NCBI GenBank assembly: GCA_003554915.1
Contig: PWHM01000129.1
Span: 1 to 8,475 of the forward strand
Reading direction: 5' to 3'
Source of the DNA: Candidatus Nealsoniibacteriota bacterium
GTDB taxonomy: Bacteria; Patescibacteriota; Minisyncoccia; Minisyncoccales; PWPS01
Length of the DNA: 8,475 bases
Shown one piece after another: positions 1 through 8,401 of this stretch; the stretch's first letter is position 1; every line of letters starts with the position of its first letter. The notes under the pieces were generated by a model. That model saw nothing but the letters and a program-made list of their open reading frames with translations. It was not told where the DNA came from and searched no databases. Both the position numbers and the translations under genes were made by a program.

Positions 1-1
1 A

Positions 2-730
2 GCTATTATGGGAAGAAACGGAGCCTTTCAAATTGCTTTGGATCTTGTTAAACTACTCACAAAAGAAATTTTTTTAATACCCAGACCTACTTCCGCATTA
101 GCACCTATATTTTTAGCTCTTTTGTATGGCTTTCATTTATGTTTTTCGCAAAATTTTATTTTCGGACCGTCTATGTTCTTATTTGAAAATATGGACGCAT
201 TAATACTATATCACCTACTTCTTACACTTATGGGTAATGTTTTTTTTATGTTAGTCGGTTTGTTAAGTCAGTCACGTTATGCTATAATCGGTACAGTACG
301 TGCACTTGTACATGTGATTTCTTTAGATATATTCATTACTATAATGTATTCGTTGTTAATTTTTGGATCCCAGTCCGCACATTTTCACGATTTTGTATTA
401 ACTCAAAATACCTATTGATTTTTTTTTTTATACAGCCCCGCTGCTTCTGCATTTATTATAGTCTTGATACTTGAGTCAAAACGTACACCCTTTGATCATG
501 CTGAAACCGAATCCGAAGTAGTTGCTGGGTATGCTACCGAATATAGTGGACCTATGTTGTTGTTTTTTTACTTAGCTGAGTATCTACACTTGGTTATTTC
601 CGCGGTACATTTTGTTATTTTTTTTTGTGGGGGATGGGTAGCTTTAAAAATTTTTTGATTTTTACCTCCTATATTTTTAGTTCCGCACGATGTCAACTAT
701 TGAATGTACTTATTTACGGGTATGTTTTAA
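2..730 (+). CDS. nad1: NADH dehydrogenase subunit 1 (complex I), 5'-partial and lacking the usual C-terminus
   Basis: Nad1 (NuoH/ND1) is the complex I membrane subunit that forms much of the quinone-access channel in the inner mitochondrial membrane. The frame is open from the first bases and joins into one product when TGA at 416, 656 and 701 is read as Trp; it stops at TAA 728-730. Family hallmarks are GAFQIALDLVKLLTKE near the left edge (the usual G-LLQ-ADG-KL--KE loop), SRYAIIGTVRAL around 270-305, ESKRTPFDHAETESE from 473 (family E-x-x-R-x-PFD-x-x-E-x-ESE), then GYATEYSG and an AEY segment. ATG at 8 aligns inside the first conserved loop, so the true start probably lies upstream. The 242 visible residues end soon after FFCGGW...LPP. 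The last membrane helix and the R-x-T-x-PR-x-R-x-D segment expected there are absent. Nad1 is known to be split in some ciliates, so the tail may be encoded elsewhere. ccmF starts 2 nt downstream. Confidence 0.93.
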
Positions 731-732
731 TT

Positions 733-2436
733 ATGGTTATATTTTACACTGTAACCTTACGTTCGTACATTAAGTGGTTACCGTTAGTGTTCATTAGCAA
801 GAATATTTTATTTCTTTTCGTGTACAGTTATATATGTTTTTTTAATAAATTTTTGTTTTTTAATTTTAACGTATTAGATATAGTTTATCGGTTAAACCTA
901 AATGACAGCTTTTTAAATTTATACGCTTTCTTTTGAACTAACTTTTGGTATCTGCCCTTTTTTTTCATTACTTTATTTTTTATTTTTATTTTTTTTAAAA
1001 AGAATTACTTTAGTGTAGGTAATGTTTTAATTTTATGTTTGCTAGGTGTATACTTTTACGAAATTCAAGATTTTAACTCAGTTAACCACCAGTTAAGTTT
1101 TATTGACTTAAACCTGAATAACTTTAACTTTTTTCTTTTTAATAACATAAACAAATACCACCCCCTTTTATTTTATTTCAGTGTTTGTTATACTTTTTTT
1201 ATTTTTTACTTTTACCTATCGATTGTTTTTTTTTCTCGAAATTTTTTTAAAAAAGAAAAATCTTTATATATTAATGAAAAATTTATTTTTTTCTTATTTT
1301 TTTTTAATTTTGTGTCGTTATACTTGGGGAGCTGATGAGCCCTTCAAGAAGGGACCTGAGGCGGTTGATGAAATTGGGATTCTTCGGAGGTGTTTGGTCT
1401 ATTATTTTTACTTATAAGTGTTTTCTATTTACACGTGAGGTTAAACCTACATAATATTTGTAAAAGTTATTATAGTTACTTTTTTTTATTACTTTCGGTA
1501 ATAATATCGTATTATTTTATTCAACTAAATTTTGATCTAGTTTCGCATAATTTTGGTATTAAGTTTTTTTATTTCTTCAATAACAACTTATTTTTTCTGG
1601 AGTCTATTTTTTTAACCTCTACCCTTTTTTTTTATTTTTTTAAATACTACATTTTTTTTTTTAATAATTTTTACTTTTTATATAAAATGAAAATTGTAAT
1701 ACGGCAGGAATCTTTATTAATTGCTTCGAAGTTTTTCCTACTTTTTTTGTTATCTTTTTTATTTAGTAAATATATATTAGTAAGCTTCGGTTTTTTAATT
1801 AATTATTTTTTTTGGAATTTTTTAGAACTAAATGTTTTTAACTCTGAAATTAACGTTTATTTCTACACAATTTTTTTGTGCTTAATTGTTTTTTATCTTT
1901 TATTTCGTTGATGTATTTTTTATTTGTATTTACTATTATTCTTATTTTTATTTCACAATTTTTTATTAATTTATTTATATACTAATCATTTGTTTTTTAA
2001 TTTTTTTACGTACTTACATTACACATTAGTTAATTTTTTGATCACCAATTTAATGAACCTTAAATTACAAATTTCGTTTTGAAATTTATATTATTTTTTT
2101 ACCCCGCTGGTCTCAACTTCAATTAGTTACATTTCCGGTAGCTTTTACAGTTGCGACTCTAATTTTTTAGAGCACTCAACCCCCTTTTACAATTTTTTCA
2201 ACTCGTTTTTTAATAATTGAAGTGTTTTTTTTTTATTAAATTTTTTTCATAATAATGAATTTACTTTTTTTTGTTACTTTAATAGTTTTTTTAACCTATT
2301 AAGTTTGAATAATACTAATTTTTTAGTGACTTTGTACGTGGAAACCTTATTTTTAAACAATCTTATATTTTTTTATCATATTTTTTTATTGTTTGTTTTT
2401 TTTTACAACCGAAAAAAATGTTTTTTATTTTATTAA
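733..2436 (+). CDS. ccmF: CcmF-type cytochrome c haem lyase (ciliate yejR/ccmF)
   Basis: CcmF is a multi-spanning membrane protein of the system I cytochrome c maturation pathway; it takes haem from CcmE and helps attach it to apocytochrome c. Read with TGA as Trp, the frame gives 567 residues and ends at TAA 2434-2436. The decisive feature is the tryptophan-rich motif WGGWWNWDSSEVFG at residues 209-222 (bases 1357-1398), matching the family WGGWWFWDPVEN; five of its tryptophans, counting W201-W202 just upstream, use TGA. His234 lies 18 residues after Asp216, the same spacing as the conserved histidine after the motif in bacterial CcmF. R324-Q-E-S-L-L matches the family SRE-x-LLL segment. The N-terminal 195 residues and the tail after about residue 400 are Phe-, Tyr- and Asn-rich, hydrophobic and hard to align. 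The start is taken as the first ATG after nad1 TAA; a non-ATG start overlapping nad1 is possible. Long T runs make indel errors a risk. Confidence 0.9.
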
Positions 2437-2449
2437 ATCTGTTTTAAGT

Positions 2450-4408
2450 ATGCTGTTCCAGCGATTATATAATTGAATAAAGTACAAAACCTTGCCCCCT
2501 TCGGTTTTATTTAAAAACCGCTTATTTATTGAAAGAGATACAAAACATAAACGTATTTTTAATAATTTTGGTTTAACTTTTCGTAACTCAAAGTGAAGTA
2601 ATTATGAAATGTACAACGTAAAACTGCATTTTCAATGAAGTTATATTAAATACTTATTGTGACTAGTTTTTTTTTTTGTAGCCTATGTCGTTCTAGCTAA
2701 ATTCAGTAAGTACTATATATATTTTTACCTGTTTAACAACTTAGCCTTTTTATTTTGAGTGAGTATAGATACTGTCGATTACTATTTATCCTTTATTTTA
2801 TGAATGGTTACCGCAGTAATATCAGTTATCACCAATGTAGTGTATTCTTACTTTTTCTTTAATAATTTTTCAAATACCACTAATAACCGTCAATATTTCT
2901 CGAACCCTTTTTTTTATAACGCGAAAATGTTAGCCGAAACTACCGAAAAAGAAACATCGGTTAGTAAGCACGATTACAGTTGAATTCTGTATTCTTGATT
3001 AACTAACTTAAACTCTACAAAACACAACGATACCTTAGAAAATTTATTTAATAGGCACGTAAATTTAAAGTGATGAAATGAGTATTACGATTTTTTTATT
3101 AAACTTTATAAACTATCGTACTTATGTAATTTGACTAATGAAAACTACACAATTTATTCTTTAAACTACTCCGTAACTGACTTAAAAAATAAGGAGTACA
3201 ATGGTAATTACGGAACGTTAATTTCTTATTTATACCGTTCTAATTTACTTAAGCAATACCCTTCATTAACTATTTCTTATATCCTAACCAGGTATAAAAA
3301 TTATTTTACTGACCGTAGTACCTTAAATAATTCTTTGTATCTACTAGACACAAAAAACGAATGAAACCTTTTTAATATAAGTAATGAGTTAGTAAAAAAT
3401 AATCACCTGGTTAAATCGAAAATTGGATTGTTTTTTTTCGAGGACTTGACTTTTTCGAAACTTACAACTTTTACTACAAAATTTGAAGAATTGTGAACAG
3501 TTAATTTGTACTTAAAAAATCAGCTCAATACAGCGAAATGAAATAGGTGGTTGTATAGGTATTCTATTTTACACCGGAAGATATTAAAAAATTCTCATAA
3601 AATAACAATTACTAAAAAGTTGCTAAACTCTGGTTTTTACAATAATACGTTGTTCTCGAAAAATATCTGAGCATCGGAAAATTTTAAACGATTTGCTGAA
3701 GATAGTAATTATTTTAACAATACAACTTTGTTATATTATAACAACCTCTTTAACCCTATAAAACATTCCGAGTCTCTTTTATCGTCAAATCTAGTTACTA
3801 ATGATTTTCTTTCGAAAAATAAACTAACTTTACTTTCTTTTTACGAAAATAGTTACTTTTGGTTTATTAAACGATTCTATTCCTTTAATTTAATTCCTAA
3901 TAACTCGATAAAATCATCCTTAACCCTTAATACTTTCGAAAATTCTAATATCTTTAAAGGTGTAAAGTACAAAAACAATGAATTAAATAAATACTTTGTA
4001 TTTTTGTCTTATATACTTAAATCTAGAAGCTTAAATCTAAACCCCTTTTACCTGGAAAAATTTACAAGCGGTACTTGTACTGACACCTCTACTACCCTTG
4101 GTACTACACCTTCGTCGTTTAATTTAAAAGATACGTATAACCTTTTTAACGATAATGACTTTTTAGACCAAGACAACCTAAATCTTTTATATTGAATCAC
4201 AACTACCTCGTCTAACCAAAACCTAAAATCTGTTTTTTTCGATTACACCAATTTAGTAACTGTTTTTGAAACCGGTAATTTACCGATTTGTTTCGGTAAA
4301 GAATCGTGTGACAACGAAAACGTGTTAAATTATTGGTTCGCTAAATCTTTTTTTAGCGCCGATAATCTTTATTTTAAAGATATTTATTATTTTACACTTT
4401 TTTACTAA
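2450..4408 (+). CDS. Large unrecognised ciliate mitochondrial (ymf-type) protein, 652 aa
   Basis: I do not recognise this gene with certainty. With TGA as Trp it reads from ATG 2450, 13 nt after the ccmF stop, to TAA 4406-4408. Residues 1-60 are basic. Then come two or three likely membrane segments, at about 66-83, 88-105 and 111-137, with residues such as LVFFFVAYVVLA and FILWMVTAVISVIT. The remaining 510 residues are hydrophilic, rich in Asn, Ser, Thr, Lys and Tyr, with a Thr/Ser low-complexity stretch coded near 4066-4110. A basic aromatic patch from Trp364 (bases 3539-3600), WNRWLYRYSILHRKILKNSH, is the most motif-like part and the best query for homologues. The architecture of an N-terminal anchor plus a long soluble domain suits a lineage-specific subunit of a respiratory complex or the mitoribosome. 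A relationship to one of the Tetrahymena ymf proteins (for example Ymf67 or Ymf68) is a guess. Confidence is high for a real gene and low for function. Confidence 0.85.
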
Positions 4409-4429
4409 AGTTAACCCTTTAGCTATTAA

Positions 4430-5008
4430 TTGAGTTATGTAATACAAAATTTTTCACAATTTAACAAGCTAGTTACGATAACCCCTCGTTTAAAATTTTT
4501 AGTGATCCTTAAAAACTTAAACAAACTTTTTATGTTTTTTAAAGTTAGTATTTTTTTATTAAACACTGACAGATTTTACGCTACCCCTTTAAGTTATTTG
4601 TTGTTATTCTATAAACATTTTTACTCAAACCAGTTAGTTAGGATATTTAACACTGTAAACTTATCGCTAGTCGGTAATTATACTAATAATTTAAAAAAAA
4701 GTATAGTTTTTTTTAATTTTAAAAACTTACATTCGTTTTTAGCAGATCAAAAAATAAATAAGCTACAAATTAAACTTGCGGATAATTTTTTAGAAAATAC
4801 TTATTTTTTATCTACTAAAGTTGCTAATTTTGTAGTGAATAAAAAATTTTATAGGAACGTTTTTTTTTATTTACTTATCACCCTTCCTAACGTATGACAT
4901 ACATATACCCCTTTACTAAAATTTTATTTAAATTTCGTTCACGTGTATTACAGCACTTATATTTTTAAGTTTTATAATGGGCATTTTTTTAAAGTTTATA
5001 ATTTTTAA
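4430..5008 (+). CDS. Unrecognised basic protein, 192 aa (possible divergent mitoribosomal protein)
   Basis: This frame begins with TTG 4430, the first codon after an in-frame TAA at 4427, and ends at TAA 5006-5008. One TGA, at 4895, is read as Trp. No in-frame ATG occurs near the 5' end, so a TTG start is the simplest model; non-ATG starts are known in ciliate mitochondria. The product is rich in Lys, Asn, Phe and Tyr and clearly basic, without a convincing series of membrane helices, which would suit a ribosomal protein. The C-terminal segment IFKFYNGHFFKVYNF is faintly like the V-x-NGK-x-F-x-x-V strand of uS19, but the following GHK-x-GEF block that defines that family is missing, so I do not assign it. 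It sits 21 nt after the large ORF and about 34 nt before nad5 in the same orientation. Confidence 0.72.
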
Positions 5009-5042
5009 GCAGTTAACGAAAGTTTAATATTTGATCTGTTAT

Positions 5043-6947
5043 GTGTTGTTTTTAATAAATTTATTAACTTTTTTTCCTGTTATACTTTTTTTACATTGTT
5101 TGTTTATTGTCTTATTTAAAAAATGACTCGGCCCTATAGGAACCTTTTACAGTTCTATCTTAATTTTTTCTATCTCGTTACTTTTTACCCTCAACGAACT
5201 TTATTTTATATTACTAAATGGTAGTTATTTTTACATTGATTTTGGTCGATGATTTTTCTGCCTTGATCTTATCGACTCCCATTTAGTTTTTTGTATAGAT
5301 AGTTTAGCGTTAATTTGTGCCGCGTTGGTCTTAACACTAACTACACTTGCTTTATACTTCGGCGTAGAGTACATGTACAGAGAAGCTTTTATAAACAGGC
5401 TATTGTACCTCTTAAACTTATTCGCTACTAGTGTTATTTTTTTATTTTTTTGTTATGATTTTTTTTTAATTTTATTTGCTTGAGAATGTATAGGATTATT
5501 TTCACTCCTTTTAGTTAATTTTTATTCTATGCGTATTTATACAATTAAAGCTGCCCTTAAAACATTTATTTTTTCTCGTATAAGTGATATGTTTATGTTT
5601 TTTTCTTTTATATTATCGGTTGTTATTTTTAATACTACCGACTTATCGTTAATTTTTATTCAAATACCGTTTCTAACCTTTCATTATTTGTTCATAGGAA
5701 ATTTAGCAATCCATTTTTTAACGTTATTTTCCTTTTGTCTAGTAACTTCTGGAATAATTAAAGCTGCCCAATTTTTTTTCCATGTATGGTTACCCGATGC
5801 CATGGAAGCGCCTACACCGGCGTCCGCTTTAATTCATTCTTCTACCCTAGTTGTCGCAGGTGTTTTTCTAATCATCCGGTTTTCTGTATTATTTGAATTT
5901 ACTATTTTTACTAACTATTATTTGGCTATTTTAGGTGCTGTTACTCTAGCGTTTGGCTCGGTTACTGCAATTTTTCAAAATGACATTAAAAAGCTCGTTG
6001 CTTATTCGACAATCAGCCAAATAGGGTATTTAGTGTGTGGGTGTGGTTTTTGCTGTTACGAGGAGGTTCTTATTTACTTAATAATACATGCTTTAAATAA
6101 GGCATTCCTTTTTATTTTAGTTGGTTATTTGGTGCATTTTTTTAATGCTAATACGGATATGCGTCAAATGGGAGGTGTTTATTTATATTCTTTAGACATC
6201 GCCGTACTGCTATTAGGAGTAAGTTTTAATTTAGCAGGGTTACCTTATAGTGCCGGTTTTCTCGGTAAAGAATTTTTACTGTTTCAAGTGCTTCGAGATG
6301 ATTTTTTATCTTTGTGGGTACGGGCTTGTTGGTTAGTAAGCTTTTTTTTTACGCCGATATACATGTTAATGCTCGTATTCATTGTCATATTCGGGCCTAA
6401 AAAAGGTATACTCACTACATATTTAAGTTTTTGAAGTTTTAGTTATTATGTATGAAATAACTTAATTTTAAACTTTTTTAAAAATAAAAACGCACTGAGT
6501 TCTATAAACTTTTATTTGTTATACAGGTTTCAATTTACTATTATTACGTGCCGAACCACCGTTTATGTACTTTTCACTTTTTGATTATTCTTTTTCTTTT
6601 TCGGGGAGTACTTATTAATGGTTATTTTTAATTATAGCTCTATAACGGATACAGTTAGTTCGAATTTTTTTTTCTCATTTAAAAACCATATGATTTTTTT
6701 TTTAAACAATTCGTCGACTTACTTATCTAATGTTATCATGTTTTATATCGTTTTTTTTACTGCATGTTCTGTTTTATTTTTATTAAACCTACGTTATACC
6801 TTTAATTATTCATACTTTACTAACTTATGAATTTTTGACGCCATTTTTTTAGTCGTAATGGGTTATATGTTTCTTAATTGAATTTTTTTCGTTACCGTGT
6901 TAGTGTGATTTAGTGTTAATATTTACCAACAAGGTAAAACCCTTTAA
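5043..6947 (+). CDS. nad5: NADH dehydrogenase subunit 5 (complex I)
   Basis: Nad5 (NuoL/ND5) is the distal antiporter-like subunit of the complex I membrane arm and takes part in proton pumping. From GTG 5043 the frame gives 634 residues, within the usual size of the family, and stops at TAA 6945-6947. TGA is read as Trp at several sites, including W147 in the conserved WECIG motif. E148 matches the functional glutamate of this helix, and K240 with W249 keeps the exact spacing of the family GKSAQ...TWLPDAM block. HVWLPDAMEAPTP (from H247) and ALIHSSTLVVAGVFLI follow, then QNDIKKLVAYSTISQIGY, HALNKAFLF and DMRQMGG. The C-terminal third, after about base 6435, is divergent but ends in a clear hydrophobic helix. 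The start is uncertain: TTG 5031, GTG 5043, TTG 5046 and ATA 5055 are all in frame, and the last stop is TAA at 5025. The stop codon lies inside the first CCCTTTAA repeat unit. Confidence 0.97.
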
Positions 6948-6979
6948 CCCTTTAACCCTTTAATTATTTAATTATTTAT
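6940..6979 (+). repeat. 8-bp tandem repeat CCCTTTAA between nad5 and rps2
   Basis: Three perfect copies of CCCTTTAA occupy 6940-6963, followed by two degenerate copies, TTATTTAA (6964-6971) and TTATTTAT (6972-6979). The first copy supplies the TAA stop of nad5 and the last runs into the ATG of rps2, so the array fills the whole intergenic gap. A related TTAACCCTTTAG lies at 4411-4422 in another gap, and CCCTTTAAC ends the window. A function in transcript processing or a product of replication slippage are both possible; the sequence does not decide. Confidence 0.9.
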
Positions 6980-7970
6980 GCAAAAAACGTGGTTGGTCCA
7001 AATCAATAATACTAAACACCAGATAATTAATGAATACTACTATTATTGTTTGTACGTTATTAATTTTGTAAACTTTGTTACAAATTCACACAGTTATTTT
7101 AAAAATTTATTTAAGTTATCTTTATTGTTTAAATACACGTCCTCGAGATCAAATATGTTTACTAAACATGTGCAGCCGCTACCGGTCCGAATCGATAAGT
7201 TTAATTATCTTAAACCCTCATCCGTGTTAAAAAACCTTGGCTACGGCAAAAATTTAAGCACTTTTGAAAAATCCCCACGTACGGTTTTAAACCAGCCGCT
7301 GGTAAAAAATAAAGTATTTTCGTTTTTTATTAATTTATTTTTTTTATTAAATCATTCGGTTATAGACCCCCAGTTTCCGTATTTTCATAATTTACACTTG
7401 ATGAACGTGACCGTAATTTCAAATAATATTTTACTGACCGATACAAAAAAGTTTTTTAAAAGATGATACAACGCCTATACAGTTTTATTTAATGTATTTT
7501 TTTATAACTTCTCACCTACTGTTTTCGGTACCCCTTTTTTTAAAAATGAAATTTTATCGCTAAACTGGCACTATTCTAATTTAGACACCAATACGTGAAG
7601 ATACACATTCCCTTTTTTTATATATAAATTAAATAACTTTAATAGGAAAATTGAATTTTTTTTTAATAAGTTACAAGAAGCCAACATTAACTTATATTTT
7701 ATTACTGATTGTTTTTACCACTTTAAGCTGTTACATTACTTTAATAAACAAAAACTTTATACGTTAGGTTTAGTAAGTAGTAATTTAAACCCATGATTAG
7801 TTTCGTACCCCTTGCCGGTTTTATCTAATAACTTATTTCTTCAATTTTTTTTTTTAAAATTATTAGTTTTATCTCAAAAATATGCTCTTTTTTATAAATT
7901 TTCTTTTTTTAAAAAACATTGAAATAATTTAATTTTATTTAATAAAGTTAAATATTTAATTAACTCATAA
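6978..7970 (+). CDS. rps2: Divergent mitochondrial ribosomal protein uS2 (Rps2)
   Basis: uS2 is a protein of the ribosomal small subunit that binds between its head and body. The frame runs from ATG 6978 to TAA 7968-7970 (330 residues; TGA at 7464, 7596, 7797 and 7920 read as Trp). The C-terminal half carries the family pattern in order: residues 180-186 PTVFGTP with downstream basic residues (family ILFVGTK), TWR near 206-208 in the RWLGG position, then INLYFITD at 237-244 (family PDALFVID). After that comes TLGLVSSNLNP (262-272, family I-x-x-I-x-x-VDTN-x-DP) followed by WLVSYPLPVLSNN (273-285, family Y-x-IPGND-x-x). Spacing and order support homology although few residues are identical. The N-terminal 115 residues have no clear match and make the protein longer than bacterial uS2 (about 240). 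Mitochondrial rps2 has been reported in the ciliate Oxytricha. The main alternative is another, unidentified ymf protein. Confidence 0.75.
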
Positions 7971-7983
7971 ATGTAAATAAGGT

Positions 7984-8052
7984 AAAAACGTAGTTTAAAG
8001 AAAACACTTAACCGTTAATTAAGTAATGTAGTGTCGTACACTACCGTTTTTT
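7984..8052 (+). tRNA. trnN: tRNA-Asn (anticodon GUU), candidate
   Basis: A complete cloverleaf can be drawn by hand. The acceptor AAAAACG (7984-7990) pairs with CGTTTTT (8045-8051) over 7 bp, followed by TA at positions 8-9. The D stem is GTTT/AAAC with a 5-nt loop. The anticodon stem CTTAA/TTAAG (8007-8011, 8019-8023) closes the 7-nt loop CCGTTAA, giving anticodon GTT at 8014-8016. A 4-nt variable region follows, then the T stem GTAGT/ACTAC (8028-8032, 8040-8044) with the 7-nt loop GTCGTAC, and discriminator T8052. All 21 stem pairs are Watson-Crick. Oddities are C instead of the near-universal U at position 33, a short D loop without GG, and a T loop lacking the usual TTC. The next ORF begins 1 nt after the discriminator. 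The fold is convincing; the Asn identity and functionality are less certain. Confidence 0.75.
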
Positions 8053-8053
8053 T

Positions 8054-8401
8054 ATGAAAGAGTTGGTTTTATACTACGTTCATAAGTTTTTTATGGCACT
8101 CGTGGCTCCTATTTATTTCCATTTTGGCCACCATTGATTCGCAATCGAATTCATTTCTATTGTTCAAGAATTAGTAGACGTAGCTGGTTTATACCTCCTT
8201 TCTTTTTTTATTATTATATCCTTGGTGTTTTATCGCAACTCAATCTTCCAATCCTTAAACAATTCTTTTTTTAAAAATTATATTAAAATCTCTAACCGAT
8301 TACCTTTATTAAATTACGTTTCTATTTTTTATAACTCTTTCGTAAACTCGATCTCGTTCTTAGTTAATAAATTTTACATTGCTTTAAAACGCCGCAAATA
8401 A
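8054..8401 (+). CDS. Small unrecognised membrane protein, 115 aa
   Basis: The frame runs from ATG 8054 to TAA 8399-8401, with one TGA (Trp28) inside HFGHHWFAIEF. There is a hydrophobic N-terminal stretch at about residues 4-22, a clear membrane helix at about 44-60 (LYLLSFFIIISLVFY), and a basic, amphipathic C-terminal half ending in LKRRK. The histidine cluster H23-x-x-H26-H27 before the main helix is striking, but I cannot tie it to a known family. Small respiratory-complex or ATP-synthase membrane subunits have this general shape, and ciliate mtDNA encodes several such proteins under ymf names. The start follows the tRNA 3' end by one base, so mRNA release by tRNA excision is plausible. 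Confidence 0.75.

Noticed and set aside
733..850. The 5' end of the ccmF frame as the missing nad1 C-terminus after a frameshift
   Set aside because: The translated segment lacks the R-x-T-x-PR-x-R-x-D-Q signature, and the frame continues unbroken into the CcmF motif.
656..936. TGA codons seen as gene ends, giving many short separate ORFs
   Set aside because: Conserved Nad1, CcmF, Nad5 and uS2 motifs continue across the TGA codons in the same frame, so they are Trp codons, not stops.
1181..1417. Phe-rich reading frame overlapping the middle of ccmF
   Set aside because: It lies out of phase inside the continuous ccmF frame and does not read the conserved tryptophan-rich motif.
4900..5008. 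uS19 (rps19) identity for the 192-residue ORF
   Set aside because: Only a short NG-x-x-F resemblance is present; the GHK-x-GEF block is missing and the preceding segment does not align.
6940..6979. CCCTTTAA array as a telomere
   Set aside because: It is internal, only three perfect units long, and flanked by intact genes on both sides.
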